Source: Lampropedia cohaerens (lineage in GTDB: Bacteria; Pseudomonadota; Gammaproteobacteria; Burkholderiales; Burkholderiaceae_C). Taken from it: a stretch of DNA of 64,000 bases. The position numbers and the translations under genes are program-made. The stretch is taken from contig NZ_LBNQ01000020.1 of NCBI RefSeq assembly GCF_001005215.1, forward strand, positions 62,001-126,000, given 5' to 3'. Of the stretch, positions 52,356-62,023 are shown piece by piece (within the stretch, counting starts at the first letter, position 1; every line of letters starts with the position of its first letter). Below the pieces are notes generated by a model. That model worked only from the letters and a program-made list of their open reading frames with translations. It had not been told where the DNA came from and searched no databases.

Positions 52356-52946
52356 CTACAGCTCGTCGGCAGGCATTTTTCCCAGCAGGAACAGCGACAG
52401 CGCATCGCCCAGCCAGATCTGGATGTTGTGTTCGCGCGCAAAGCGCTGTGCCGGTGGGCTGAGTTCACCGCCTGTGGCGATGTACAGGCCCTGGCCGATC
52501 TCCTCGGCGTCCATGGCCGCGGCCAGCTGGCGCAGTGGCTCCAGTCCGTGCACCGATGCCTTCCAGCGCCGCGCATGTACCAGGGTGTAGCGGCCTTCCC
52601 GGGCGATGCGCCAGTCCGCGCCAGGGTGCTCGGCAGCAGTGATGTGCACCCCGTGGATGCGCCAGCTGTCGCGCAGGGCCTTCTGGAACTGCTCCCAGTT
52701 CATCTGACGGGCCTGCTCCAGCGCGGCGGCGCGTTTCTCGTCGCTGGGCGTGCGCAGCTGGCGCCAGGCGGCAATCAGTCCCACAACGAAAAGCGGGAAG
52801 GTGCCGACAATGGCAAAGAACACATATTCGCGCGGTATTAACGCTGCCAGCAGTGCAGAAATGGCCAGCGCCAGCATAATGCTGACCCACCACGGCGAAC
52901 GCAGCAGCAGGCCAAAGAGCGAATGGCGGGGAATGGTGAATTTCAC
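52356..52946 (-). CDS. Membrane-anchored Mrr-like (restriction endonuclease fold) protein
   Basis: 196 residues from GTG 52946: MKFTIPRHSLFGLLLRSPWW, two membrane helices (about 22-38 and 43-60), a charged linker, then an Mrr_cat-like domain (NWEQFQKALRDSWRIHGVHI, GADWRI, TLVHARRWKA, IATGGELSPPAQRFA, IQIWLGDALSLFLLG). The usual D-x(n)-(E/Q)-x-K nuclease motif is only partly kept: D111 is present, but the expected Q/E-x-K is H124-A-R126, so DNA cleavage is doubtful. It stands alone with no methylase. The start is uncertain, since no Shine-Dalgarno sequence is seen. Confidence 0.75.
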   Translation of the reverse strand: MKFTIPRHSLFGLLLRSPWWVSIMLALAISALLAALIPREYVFFAIVGTFPLFVVGLIAAWRQLRTPSDEKRAAALEQARQMNWEQFQKALRDSWRIHGVHITAAEHPGADWRIAREGRYTLVHARRWKASVHGLEPLRQLAAAMDAEEIGQGLYIATGGELSPPAQRFAREHNIQIWLGDALSLFLLGKMPADEL

Positions 52947-53156
52947 GGCGTTGGAAGTCTCGTTGGTGCGGCGCTGGCTGCAATGAACGTGCGCCGATGT
53001 ATTCTCGTGCAATGGGCCACAGCAGCGCCTGAGTAGGCAGCACAGCGCCACAGGCTCGCCGCTGCAAGCTGGCGCGGAGTCGGCCAGCCCATCCGGTCAG
53101 AGATCCGCAGGGCAGCACGGGCCATCTTCTTTTTTTCATTCAACTAGTGGTAGACG

Positions 53157-54242
53157 ATGCCAGAGCAGCAGGCTTTGCTCGCGGAACTCGCGAGTGTAAG
53201 AGATATTTTTACCGGTGATCCGTTGGTGGATACCAAGCGTTTGGTAGGGCTGGAAGTGCATGCGCACAACGCAAGGCTGCAGCTCAAGGTCCCCTATGCC
53301 GCGCAGTCCCTGCAGCCGCAGTGGCAGACGCAGCTTCAGGAGGCTGCGCGGCGCGCCGGGGTGGCGCAGTTGGAGGTGACGTTCGTGCAGGAGGTGCTGG
53401 CGCATGCGGTGCAGCCTGGCGTGCAGGTGCAGCCGCAGGTGCGCAATGTCATTGCCGTCGCATCTGGCAAAGGTGGTGTGGGCAAAAGCACCACCGCCGT
53501 CAACCTGGCGCTGGCACTGCGGCAGGAAGGCGCGCGCGTGGGCATTCTGGATGCCGACATTTACGGTCCCAGCCTTCCGGCGATGCTGGGCTTGCAGCAG
53601 CGTCCGGAAAGCCGCGATGGCAAAAGCATGGAGCCGCTCGAAGCCCATGGGCTGCAGGCGATGTCGATCGGTTTTCTGATCAAGAAAGATGACGCCATGA
53701 TCTGGCGAGGCCCCATGGCCGTGCAGGCCATGGAGCAGATGTTTCGTCAGACCAACTGGCGCGATCTGGATTACCTCGTGATCGACCTGCCGCCCGGCAC
53801 CGGCGACATTCATCTGAGTCTGAGCCAGAAGCTTCCGGTGACAGGCGCGGTCATCGTCACCACACCGCAGGACATCGCACTGCTGGACGCACGCAAGGGC
53901 ATCCGCATGTTCGAGAAGGTCAAGGTGCCCATTCTCGGCCTCGTCGAGAACATGGCCGTCCATGTCTGTAGCCAGTGCGGCCATGCCGAGCACATCTTCG
54001 GTGAGGGCGGTGGCAAGGCGCTGTCGGCCGACGTGGGGGTCGCGTATCTCGGCGCGCTGCCGCTGGATGTGCAGATTCGCCTGCAGGCCGATGGCGGCAC
54101 TCCCATCGTCGCCAGCGCACCTGATGGCGCTGTGGCGCAGACGTACCGCGACATTGCTCACCGCGTGGGCGCCAGACTCTCCCAGTTCCCCAAGGACTAC
54201 AGCCACAAGTTCGGCAACATTGCCGTCAGCCAAAGCAGCTGA
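53157..54242 (+). CDS. apbC: Iron-sulfur cluster carrier ATPase Mrp/ApbC
   Basis: 361-residue P-loop scaffold/carrier of [4Fe-4S] clusters. An N-terminal DUF59/MIP18-like domain (about 1-90) is followed by the deviant Walker A GKGGVGKS (from residue 104), IYGPSLPAMLG, LDYLVIDLPPGTGD, and the cluster-binding CxxC in VHVCSQCGHAEHIFGEGGG. It would serve the many Fe-S enzymes of the cell, including NirB; that link is inferred. It is a single gene, divergent from the Mrr-like gene. Confidence 0.95.
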   Translation: MPEQQALLAELASVRDIFTGDPLVDTKRLVGLEVHAHNARLQLKVPYAAQSLQPQWQTQLQEAARRAGVAQLEVTFVQEVLAHAVQPGVQVQPQVRNVIAVASGKGGVGKSTTAVNLALALRQEGARVGILDADIYGPSLPAMLGLQQRPESRDGKSMEPLEAHGLQAMSIGFLIKKDDAMIWRGPMAVQAMEQMFRQTNWRDLDYLVIDLPPGTGDIHLSLSQKLPVTGAVIVTTPQDIALLDARKGIRMFEKVKVPILGLVENMAVHVCSQCGHAEHIFGEGGGKALSADVGVAYLGALPLDVQIRLQADGGTPIVASAPDGAVAQTYRDIAHRVGARLSQFPKDYSHKFGNIAVSQSS

Positions 54243-54272
54243 ACATAGGCGCGGCGCGGCCTGCCTTCGGTT

Positions 54273-54869
54273 TCAGTATCTGGAGGCACCGAGCATCCTG
54301 CGCGCCGTATCGTCTTTCCAGATGCAGTGGTGCACCAGTACCATGGCAATGTGGCCGACGATCAGCGCCAGCAGCAGCCAGCCCAGAAAACCGTGTGCGG
54401 TAGCGCCCAGCGCGTCGCTGGTGCCGTTGATGCGTGCGACCAGTTCCGGCTGTGGCGTGCCGGGGGCAAACACCGGGATCTGACCCAACCAGGTAAAGCC
54501 ACGCCCCGACCCGTATTGGCGCAGCAGGGCCGTTGCCGGCACCAGCAGCATCAGCACGTACAGCATGCAGTGCCCGGCGCCAGCGCAACGGGCGATGAAC
54601 CCACTGCCGTAGGAGGGGCGGTTGCGCAGATTGCCCAGTGCCCATGCAGCGCGCAGGCTGAGTACCAGCAGCAGTGCAAAGCCGACGTGGGCATGGGTGC
54701 CCAGCATCCAGGAGTCACGCGGATGCCAGCCCAGCAAGACCTTGAGAATCATGCCGGCGAACTGCCAGGCAAACAGCAGCGCCATGCTCCAGTGGAGTAT
54801 CCGGCTGATGCGGCCATAGCGCTGGGGCGTATCCAGCCACGGATTGGTTGAAGCGGGCATGGAGGGCAT
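54273..54869 (-). CDS. Cytochrome b561
   Basis: 198-residue four-helix membrane protein of the prokaryotic cytochrome b561 (CybB) family. Candidate haem-ligand histidines lie in RILHWSMALLFAWQF (H26), GTHAHVGFALLL, TAHGFLGWLLLALIVGH and VHHCIWKDDT. It transfers electrons in the inner membrane, and relatives oxidise superoxide or quinol. It starts 27 nt after the ubiA stop on the same strand, suggesting joint expression with ubiquinone synthesis. An alternative ATG lies three codons in. Confidence 0.9.
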   Translation of the reverse strand: MPSMPASTNPWLDTPQRYGRISRILHWSMALLFAWQFAGMILKVLLGWHPRDSWMLGTHAHVGFALLLVLSLRAAWALGNLRNRPSYGSGFIARCAGAGHCMLYVLMLLVPATALLRQYGSGRGFTWLGQIPVFAPGTPQPELVARINGTSDALGATAHGFLGWLLLALIVGHIAMVLVHHCIWKDDTARRMLGASRY

Positions 54870-54896
54870 GGGTCTTGGTTACGGATGTCGGGAGGC

Positions 54897-55796
54897 CTAA
54901 CCGCTCGCAGGCGTCCGCAGCACAAAGCCCACCACAATGCCGGCAAAGAGCGTGAAGCCCAGCCAGTGGTTCTGGGTAAAGGCGCGAAAGCACGATTCAC
55001 GACGGCGATGGCGTATCAGCCGCCAGTGCCAGCCGACCTGCAGCAACGCGACCAGCACTGCGAGCAGCCAGGGCCAGCCCAGATCGTAGGATGCCAGTAC
55101 CCAGACCCACAGCGCAATGAACACCAGGTAGAACAAGGTAATCGCCATCACATCCCAACGCCCCAGCGTGATGGCGGAGGTCTTGAGGCCAAGACGCAGA
55201 TCGTCGTCGCGGTCCACCATGGCGTACTCCGTGTCATAGGCGATCACCCACAGCAGGTTGCCAATGACCAGCAGCCAGGCCTCGGCAGGTACATGGTTTT
55301 GCACCGCTGCGAACGCCATGGGGATGCCAAATGAAAAGGCCACGCCCAGGACGGCCTGCGGCATCGCAAAAAACCGCTTGGTGAAGGGGTAGAAAACCGT
55401 CACTGCCACGGCCAGAAAAGACATTGCGATGGTCAGCGCGTTGGTCGTCAGCACCAGTGCGAAGGCTGCCAGCGTCAGCACCAGGCCCACCAGCAGCGCT
55501 TCGCGCACGGAAATGCGTCCCGCCGTGATGGGGCGTTGCACGGTCCGCTTGACGTGGCGATCAAACTCTCGGTCGGCCACATCGTTGATGCAGCAGCCGG
55601 CGCTGCGCATCAGGATGGTGCCCAGCGTGAATACCGCCAGCAAATGCCAGCCGGGAAAGCCTTCTGCGGCAATCCACAGGGCGCTGAGGGTGGGCCACAG
55701 CAGCAGCAACCAGCCGGCTGGACGATTCCAGCGAATCAGATCAAGGTAGTTGCGCCAGCGTTCGGCAGGGCGGGGGGAGGCAACGGAAGTGGACAT
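54897..55796 (-). CDS. ubiA: 4-hydroxybenzoate octaprenyltransferase
   Basis: 299-residue polytopic prenyltransferase that attaches the polyprenyl chain to 4-hydroxybenzoate in ubiquinone synthesis. The two Asp-rich Mg/diphosphate motifs are visible: [13 protein letters not shown] (N71-D79) and [15 protein letters not shown]. Nearby family blocks are [20 protein letters not shown] and [12 protein letters not shown]. No ubiC lies beside it. It is separated by 102 nt from the codA stop. Confidence 0.96.
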   Translation of the reverse strand: MSTSVASPRPAERWRNYLDLIRWNRPAGWLLLLWPTLSALWIAAEGFPGWHLLAVFTLGTILMRSAGCCINDVADREFDRHVKRTVQRPITAGRISVREALLVGLVLTLAAFALVLTTNALTIAMSFLAVAVTVFYPFTKRFFAMPQAVLGVAFSFGIPMAFAAVQNHVPAEAWLLVIGNLLWVIAYDTEYAMVDRDDDLRLGLKTSAITLGRWDVMAITLFYLVFIALWVWVLASYDLGWPWLLAVLVALLQVGWHWRLIRHRRRESCFRAFTQNHWLGFTLFAGIVVGFVLRTPASG

Positions 55797-55898
55797 GTAG
55801 CGAAGCTCTGGACGGGCTCAACGGAATGGACAAAGCCGATCAGACGCATTGTCGCCGCGAATCGAAAACCCGCGCCAGCAAGGACTTTGAACGGGCGC

Positions 55899-57206
55899 TC
55901 AATGGCGCGAAGCAGCAGGCGTTTGCGGTGCCGGTGCAGCCAGCAGCGAGACGCTGGCCGGTCGGCCGGGCAACTGCAGCTGCGCAACCGGCGCAGGGGT
56001 GGCGGCGATCACTTTCCCCGCCTTCCACACCTGCAGCCGGGTGGCGCGCAGGCGGATGGCCTCGATGGGATCGCGGGCATGCAGCAGCACGAAGTCGGCC
56101 CTGGCGCCCGGCTGCAGGCCATAGCCTTCCAGCCCCAGGATGGCTGCGGGCGTGGTGGTGACGGCGTCAAAGCACTGGCGCATGGCACTCTGGCTTGTCA
56201 TCTGCGCCACGTGCAGCCCCATGTGGGCAACTTCCAGCATGTCACCGCTGCCCAGGCTGTACCAGGGGTCCATCGCGCAGTCCTGACCGAATGCCACTGG
56301 AATGCCGGCTGCCAGCAGCTCGGGCACGCGGGTCATGCCCCGACGCTTGGGATAGCTGTCATGGCGGCCCTGCAGGGTGATGTTGATGAGCGGGTTGGCA
56401 ATGGCCGCCACACCGGCTTCCTTCATCAGTGGCAGCAGCTTGGAGACGTAATAGTTGTCCATGCTGTGCATGGAGGTCAGGTGCGAGCCAACGACGCGCC
56501 CCTGCAAACCCAGTCTCTGCGTTTCATAGGCCAGGCTTTCGATGTGGCGGCTCAGCGGATCGTCGCTTTCGTCACAGTGCATGTCCACGCGCAGGCCGCG
56601 CTCGGCGGCCAACTCGCACAGCCAGCGCACGCTCTCGGCGCCGTCGGCCATCGTGCGCTCGAAATGCGGAATGCCGCCGACGACATCGACGCCCATGTCC
56701 AGCGCGCGGACTAGGTTCTCCCGCGCCGCGGGGCTGCGCAGCAGGCCGTCCTGCGGAAAGGCAACGAGCTGCAGGTCGATGTAGGGCCTGACTTGTTCGC
56801 GCACGTGCAGCAGCGCCTCGACGGCCAACAGGCGCGGGTCGCACACATCCACATGGCTGCGGATGGCCAGTAGTCCGCGCGCGGCAGCCCAGTCGCAGTA
56901 GGCCAGCGCGCGCGCCACGATGGCTTCCTGCGTCAGCAGTGGCTTGAGCTCACCCCACAGCGCGATGCCTTCCAGAAGCGTGCCGCTCTGGTTGACGCGG
57001 GGCAGGCCAAAGCTGAGCGTCGAATCCATGTGGAAGTGCGCGTCGACAAAGGGTGGCGACAGCAGCAGGCCCTGGGCGTCCACCACTTCATGGGCAGGGG
57101 CCAGCAGGCCCGGCGTAAGTTCGACGATACGGCCCTGCTGGACAGCCACCGACATGTCGGTGCGGCCATCGGGCAGGCTGGCGTGGGTGATGAGCAGATC
57201 AAGCAT
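55899..57206 (-). CDS. codA: Cytosine deaminase (amidohydrolase family)
   Basis: 435-residue metal-dependent amidohydrolase converting cytosine to uracil and ammonia. Metal and substrate residues line up with E. coli CodA: the H57-x-H59 pair in PPFVDAHFHMDST, LQLVAFPQDGL, DMHCDESDDP, and FGQDCAMDPWYSLGSGDML. Exact substrate is not proven; related members act on isoguanine or other azines. It is the last gene of the BMP-type transporter operon (17 nt after the permease stop), so imported pyrimidines can be deaminated for nitrogen. ATG 57206 gives the family start. Confidence 0.88.
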   Translation of the reverse strand: MLDLLITHASLPDGRTDMSVAVQQGRIVELTPGLLAPAHEVVDAQGLLLSPPFVDAHFHMDSTLSFGLPRVNQSGTLLEGIALWGELKPLLTQEAIVARALAYCDWAAARGLLAIRSHVDVCDPRLLAVEALLHVREQVRPYIDLQLVAFPQDGLLRSPAARENLVRALDMGVDVVGGIPHFERTMADGAESVRWLCELAAERGLRVDMHCDESDDPLSRHIESLAYETQRLGLQGRVVGSHLTSMHSMDNYYVSKLLPLMKEAGVAAIANPLINITLQGRHDSYPKRRGMTRVPELLAAGIPVAFGQDCAMDPWYSLGSGDMLEVAHMGLHVAQMTSQSAMRQCFDAVTTTPAAILGLEGYGLQPGARADFVLLHARDPIEAIRLRATRLQVWKAGKVIAATPAPVAQLQLPGRPASVSLLAAPAPQTPAASRH

Positions 57207-57223
57207 GGTTGCGTAGGGGAGGT

Positions 57224-58150
57224 TCAGCGTTCGCCCTTGCGGTAGGGCTTCATCAGGGCCTGCGGGTAGCTGGCGCGGCGCGCCATGACTATCAGCGCGA
57301 GGATGGAGAGCAGATACGGCAGCATCAGGTAGATCTGGTAGGGCAGCAGGCCGCCGCCTGTGCCCTGTTGCAGGCGCAGCTGCAGCGCATCGAAGAAGGC
57401 AAACAGCAGTGCGCCCAGCAGCGCCTTGCCCGGGCGCCAGGACGCAAATACGACGAGTGCCACGCAAATCCAGCCTCGGCCGTTGACCATGTCGAAATAG
57501 AACGCGTTGAAGGCGGCCAGCGTCAAGAATGCGCCCGCTACGCCCATCAGCGCCGAGCCACAGGCAATGGCGCCGGTGCGCACCCAGACTACCGGAATGC
57601 CCTGGCTTTCTGCTGCCTGCGGGCTTTCGCCCACCATGCGGATAGCCAGGCCCAGTGGCGTGCGCATCAGCACATAGGCCAGCAGCGGCACCAGCAGCAG
57701 CGCGAGCAGGGTCAGGGGCGTCTGCGCATTGAGCACCGGGATCGGCAGCCAGTCCATGGCGGCAAAAGGCGTGATGGTCGGTGGCGTATCGACGCTGGGC
57801 AGCTGCACCCGGTAGGCGTAGGAGGCCAGCGCCGTGGCCAGCATGGTGATACCCAGCCCGACGACATGCTGTGACAGTGCCAGCCCAACCGTCAGCGCAG
57901 CGTGCAGCAGGCCGAAGGCAGCACCCGTTAGCGCCGCGGCGAGCACGCCCGTCCACAGTCCGTGCCCGGCATACACCGTGAACCAGCCTGCAAACGCGCC
58001 AGCCACCATGATGCCCTCGATGCCCAGGTTCAGCACGCCGGCGCGCTCGCACAGCAGCACACCCAGGGTGCCGAGAATCAGCGGCGTGGCCAGTCGCAGC
58101 ACTGCTGCCCAGAAGGGTAGGCTGGCCAGCGTATCGAACAGTTCCTGCAT
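57224..58150 (-). CDS. Nucleoside-type ABC transporter permease (NupQ/BmpC-like)
   Basis: 308-residue permease of the branched-chain/RbsC-like class found with BMP binding proteins. About nine helices; hallmarks LATPLILGTLGVLLCERAGV, NLGIEGIMVAGAFAGWFTVY, TPLGLAIRMVGESPQAAES and FNAFYFDMVNGRGWICVALV. It forms the channel together with the permease encoded 34 nt upstream. ATG 58150 gives the normal start. Confidence 0.92.
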   Translation of the reverse strand: MQELFDTLASLPFWAAVLRLATPLILGTLGVLLCERAGVLNLGIEGIMVAGAFAGWFTVYAGHGLWTGVLAAALTGAAFGLLHAALTVGLALSQHVVGLGITMLATALASYAYRVQLPSVDTPPTITPFAAMDWLPIPVLNAQTPLTLLALLLVPLLAYVLMRTPLGLAIRMVGESPQAAESQGIPVVWVRTGAIACGSALMGVAGAFLTLAAFNAFYFDMVNGRGWICVALVVFASWRPGKALLGALLFAFFDALQLRLQQGTGGGLLPYQIYLMLPYLLSILALIVMARRASYPQALMKPYRKGER

Positions 58151-58184
58151 GGTAGGGTTCCGATCTAGTTGGGGTCCGGGCCGC

Positions 58185-59255
58185 TCAGGTGGATTTGCCA
58201 AGCCGCACGCGGTACTGCACCAGCAGTCCTGCAACCAGCACGGCCAGCAGCGCCATGGCGACGATCACGTCGGCAATGTAGGTCGGCACGCCCACGGCGC
58301 GGCTCATGCTGTCCGAACCTACCTGCACGCCTGCAACGAAGATGGCCGCAGCCACCACGCCCAGCGGGCGCAGCCCGGCGAGCATCGCAATCACGATGCC
58401 GGTGTAGCCGTAGCCAGGGGAGAGGTCCAGCGTCACGTAGCCGGTGCGCCCGGCCACCTCGATGGCGCCAGCCAGTCCGGCCAGCGCCCCTGAGAGCAAT
58501 GCCGCACAGACGACGGTGCGCGTGCTGGCAACCCCCACGAATGCTGCTGCACGCGGGTTGGCCCCCGTGGCACGGATGTCAAACCCCAGTACGCTGCGCG
58601 AGAGCAGCAGCCACAGCAGCAACGCCAGCCCCACCGCCCACAGCAGGCCAGTGTGCAGCCGCGTGCCCTGCAGCAGGCGGGCCAGTTCCAGCTCCGGCTG
58701 CAGCGCCACGGTCTGCGGCCAGCCCAGCGCCAGCGGATCCTTCATCGCGCCATCAAGCAACGCCGAGACGGCCAGCAGCACGATGAAGTTCAGCAGCAAG
58801 GTGGTGACCACCTCATCCACCCCCAGCTGCAGTTTCAGCAACGCGGGGCCCAGTAGCAGGGCTGCGCCCGCCAGCGCCGCGGCCAGCAGCATCAGCGGAA
58901 ACAGCAACCACGCTGGCAGGCCAAGGCCGCTGCCCCCGTGCATGCCACCAATGGCGATGGCTGCGATGGCGCCGGCATACAGCTGCCCTTCGGCACCGAT
59001 GTTGAACAGCCGGGCGCGGAATGCCACGGTGACGGCCAGTCCGGTGAGAATGAGCGGAACAGCGCGTGTGAGCGTCTCGCTCCAGGCAAAGCGCGAGCCA
59101 AAGCCCCCTTGGAGCAGCAGCGCAAAGGTCTGGTCCACGGGCTTACCAGCCCACAGCACCAGCAGGGTCACCAGCAGCATGGTCACCAGCAGTGCCAGCA
59201 GGGGCGCAGCCAGCATGGCCGTGCGCGAGGGGGCGTGGCGTTTCTCCAGCCTCAT
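58185..59255 (-). CDS. Nucleoside-type ABC transporter permease (NupP/BmpB-like)
   Basis: 356-residue second permease. Hallmarks: RAVPLILTGLAVTVAFRARL, FNIGAEGQLYAGAIAAIA, GVDEVVTTLLLNFI, FDIRATGANPRAAAFVG and LSPGYGYTGIVIAMLAGLRP. Its ATG overlaps the stop of the ATPase gene by 4 nt (ATGA), which indicates translational coupling. About ten hydrophobic segments. Confidence 0.93.
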   Translation of the reverse strand: MRLEKRHAPSRTAMLAAPLLALLVTMLLVTLLVLWAGKPVDQTFALLLQGGFGSRFAWSETLTRAVPLILTGLAVTVAFRARLFNIGAEGQLYAGAIAAIAIGGMHGGSGLGLPAWLLFPLMLLAAALAGAALLLGPALLKLQLGVDEVVTTLLLNFIVLLAVSALLDGAMKDPLALGWPQTVALQPELELARLLQGTRLHTGLLWAVGLALLLWLLLSRSVLGFDIRATGANPRAAAFVGVASTRTVVCAALLSGALAGLAGAIEVAGRTGYVTLDLSPGYGYTGIVIAMLAGLRPLGVVAAAIFVAGVQVGSDSMSRAVGVPTYIADVIVAMALLAVLVAGLLVQYRVRLGKST

Positions 59256-60826
59256 GCCGGTGCCTCCGCAGGCTCGCCAGCCGGGGAAGGTACCGCGGCA
59301 TCCGGCGCGGCGCCGGCCATGGCCAGCCCGATCGAGGCGCGGGTCCACTCCTGCGCGGGCCGTGCGCGTGTAAGCGTGCCGGCGTGCAGCACGGCGATGC
59401 GGTCCCCCATCAGCATGACTTCGTCGAGGTCGTCGGAGATCAGCAGCACGGCCGCGCCCGCATCGCGGGCAGCCAGCAATTGCTGCTGCACATAGCGCAC
59501 TGCGCCGATATCCAGTCCCCAGGTAGGCTGGTGGGCAACGATGAGTGCCGGAGCCTTGCCATCACTGCGCGCCAGCACGCGGCCGAGAATGAGTTTTTGC
59601 ATGTTGCCGCCCGACAGCGCGCGGGCTGGCACATCCAGCCCGCCGCCACGTACGTCGAAAGCCTGCACGATGCGCGCTGCCTCGGCGCGAGCGGCCTTGC
59701 GGCGAACAAAGCCCCAGCGACGCAACGCACTGCCTGGCACATGGAACTGTTCGGCCACGGCGTTTTCCCAGACTGGCAGATCGCCGACCACACCGGTGCC
59801 ATGCCGGTCCTCAGGGATGCGCGCCACGCCTTGCGCCACCAGCCAGCTGGGCTCGGCACGCAGCGGCACGCCGTGCAGCGTGACGTCGCCCTGCGTGCAG
59901 CGCGAAGTGCCGCACAGCAGGCCCGCCAGCGCGATCTGGCCATTGCCGGAGACCCCTGCAATGGCCACGATCTCCCCGGCATGCAGTGTCAGGTCCACGC
60001 CGCGCAGGCCATCGTCCGTGTGGGCGGCTCGCAACTGGCACACCGGTTTCGGTGCGGAGACTGCGGCAGCAGGCCTGCGCGCGCCGATGGCCACGCTTTG
60101 CCCGACCATGGCCGCGGCCAGATCGGCTTGCGTGGCGCCGGCAGCGGGCATTTGCGCGACCAGCTTGCCGCCGCGCAGCACCGCAATGCGGTGGGAGACG
60201 CGCAGCACCTCGGCGAGCTTGTGGCTGATGAAGATGATCGACAGGCCCATGGCGACCATTTGTGCCAGCGTGGCAAACAGCGATTCGCTCTCCTGCGGCG
60301 TCAGCACCGCAGTGGGTTCATCGAGAATCAGGATGCGTGCCCCCCGGTAAAGCGCCTTGAGGATTTCCACGCGCTGGCGCTCGCCCACGCTGAGGGCGCC
60401 CACCCGTGCCTCGGGCTGCACGGTGAGACCGAACTGTTGCGCCACCGCCTGCAGCTTTGCGCGCGCGGCATCACGCGCGCAGCGCAAGGCCCACAGTGGC
60501 TCGGTGCCGAGCATGACGTTGTCCAGCACACTGAGGTTGTCGGCCAGCGCGAAATGCTGGTGCACCATGCCGATGCCGGCAGCCAGCGCCGCCTTGGGAT
60601 TGCCGGGCGGCAGCGTCTGGCCAAAAACCTCGATGCGGCCCTCGTCAGCCACGTAATGGCCGAACAGGATGGACATCAGCGTGGACTTGCCCGCGCCGTT
60701 TTCGCCCAACAGCGCCAGCACCTCGCCCGGCATCAGCTGCAGCGAAATGCGATCGTTGGCGAGCAATGTCCCGAAGCGCTTGGTAATGCCCTCAAGGCGC
60801 AGCACTGGCTGCGGTGTCGTTTCCAT
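59252..60826 (-). CDS. Nucleoside-type ABC transporter ATPase with two ABC domains
   Basis: 524-residue tandem ATPase as in ribose and BMP-type systems. First domain: GENGAGKSTLMSILFGHYVA, LSVGERQRVEILKALYRGA, ILILDEPTAVLTP. Second domain: a degenerate Walker A (AGVSGNGQIALAGLLCG) lacking the GKS lysine, LSGGNMQKLILGRVL, and ALIVAHQPTWGLDIGA, with Gln/His changes in Walker B. The second site is therefore probably catalytically weak, as is usual in this family. It starts 23 nt after the binding-protein stop. Confidence 0.93.
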   Translation of the reverse strand: METTPQPVLRLEGITKRFGTLLANDRISLQLMPGEVLALLGENGAGKSTLMSILFGHYVADEGRIEVFGQTLPPGNPKAALAAGIGMVHQHFALADNLSVLDNVMLGTEPLWALRCARDAARAKLQAVAQQFGLTVQPEARVGALSVGERQRVEILKALYRGARILILDEPTAVLTPQESESLFATLAQMVAMGLSIIFISHKLAEVLRVSHRIAVLRGGKLVAQMPAAGATQADLAAAMVGQSVAIGARRPAAAVSAPKPVCQLRAAHTDDGLRGVDLTLHAGEIVAIAGVSGNGQIALAGLLCGTSRCTQGDVTLHGVPLRAEPSWLVAQGVARIPEDRHGTGVVGDLPVWENAVAEQFHVPGSALRRWGFVRRKAARAEAARIVQAFDVRGGGLDVPARALSGGNMQKLILGRVLARSDGKAPALIVAHQPTWGLDIGAVRYVQQQLLAARDAGAAVLLISDDLDEVMLMGDRIAVLHAGTLTRARPAQEWTRASIGLAMAGAAPDAAVPSPAGEPAEAPA

Positions 60827-60849
60827 GGCGGGGTCTCAATCGAGGCGGG

Positions 60850-61842
60850 TCAGGGCTTGGGCTGGGCGTCGTTGATCTCGACCTCGAACGTTCCGGCGAG
60901 GATCTCGGCCTGACGGGCGGCGACTTTTTCCTTGATCTCAGCAGGCACCTTGTCCTCGAAGGTGCCCAACGGCGCAAGCGAGGCGCCCTTGTGCTGCATC
61001 ATCGAATACGGGCCGTAGTTCTCGGCGGTATAGCTGCCCGTCCTGATCTTCTCAAGGGCGGCAGCCACCGTCGGCTCGAAATGCCAGATGGCCGAAGCCA
61101 CGACGGTGTCTGGGTACTGGTCCTGCGTGTTGACGACGTTGCCAATGGCCAGCACGCCACGCTCCTTGGCCGCGTCACTGACGCCAAAGCGCTCGGCATA
61201 CAGCACATCGACGCCGGCGTCGACCATGGCGAACGCGGCTTCCTTGGCCTTGGGCGGATCGAACCAGCTGTTGATGAAGGTGACGGTGAACTGCACCTGT
61301 GGATTGATCGCGCGCGCGCCGTCCATGAATGCGTTCATCAAGCGGTTGACCTCGGGGATGGGAAAGCCGCCGACCAGGCCGATCTTGCCGCTTTGGCTCA
61401 TGCCGGCGGCAATCATGCCGGTAAGGTAGGCAGGCTCGTGGATGTAGTTGTCAAACACGCTGAAGTTGGGCGCTTGCGGGCCACCGGACGAGCCCATGAT
61501 GAAGGCCGTCTGCGGAAAGTCGCGCGCCACGCGGCGTGCGGCGGTCTCGATGGCAAAGGCTTCGCCGAAGATGAGCTGGTGACCGGCCGAGGCATATTCA
61601 CGCAGCACACGCTCGTAATCCGCATTTGCGACGTTCTCGGTGGCCTCGTAATCGATCTCTCCGCGCGCCTGCGCTGCCTGCAGGGCGGCATGAATGCGGC
61701 CAACCCATTGCTGCTCGAACGGAACAGTGTAGACGCCGGCCACTTTGATCTTTTCCTGTGCCAGCGAAGGCAAGTGCACGCTGGCGCCCAGAACGGCGGC
61801 GACGAATGCGGCCAGCGTGGCACGACGGGTAGGGGTGAACAT
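60850..61842 (-). CDS. BMP-family ABC transporter substrate-binding protein
   Basis: 330-residue periplasmic binding protein of the basic membrane protein (PnrA/Med) family, which binds nucleosides or nucleobases. The signal peptide (about 1-28) begins MFTPTRRATLAAF; with twin Arg but no full Tat motif it is probably Sec. No lipobox cysteine is seen, so it should be soluble. Family stretches: KVAGVYTVPFEQQWVGRIHA, FGEAFAIETAARRVARDFP, GLVGGFPIPEVNRLMNAFM and GVDVLYAERFGVSDAAKERG. AAGGAG precedes the ATG. First gene of the operon ending in codA. Confidence 0.93.
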   Translation of the reverse strand: MFTPTRRATLAAFVAAVLGASVHLPSLAQEKIKVAGVYTVPFEQQWVGRIHAALQAAQARGEIDYEATENVANADYERVLREYASAGHQLIFGEAFAIETAARRVARDFPQTAFIMGSSGGPQAPNFSVFDNYIHEPAYLTGMIAAGMSQSGKIGLVGGFPIPEVNRLMNAFMDGARAINPQVQFTVTFINSWFDPPKAKEAAFAMVDAGVDVLYAERFGVSDAAKERGVLAIGNVVNTQDQYPDTVVASAIWHFEPTVAAALEKIRTGSYTAENYGPYSMMQHKGASLAPLGTFEDKVPAEIKEKVAARQAEILAGTFEVEINDAQPKP

Positions 61843-62023
61843 GGGCGACTCCTTGGGAATAGACGGACACAATAGGAAAAAAAGGGCGCTCGCGCGCAAG
61901 CTGCTGACACAAGCGAAAGCCATGCCAGATGCCACGGTGTGTTGCAAGGCTGCAGCGTCTGGCGGTGGCAGCGGGCCCTGGGGCCTGCTAACGATGGCTG
62001 CCCACCACGTGCACGTTGCAGGT

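Noticed and set aside
53136-54233. 365-codon minus-strand frame opposite apbC
   Set aside because: Shadow frame; apbC has intact Walker A and CxxC motifs on the other strand.
59192-60913. 573-codon plus-strand frame opposite the ABC ATPase
   Set aside because: Shadow frame; the minus strand encodes a tandem ABC ATPase with clear signature motifs.
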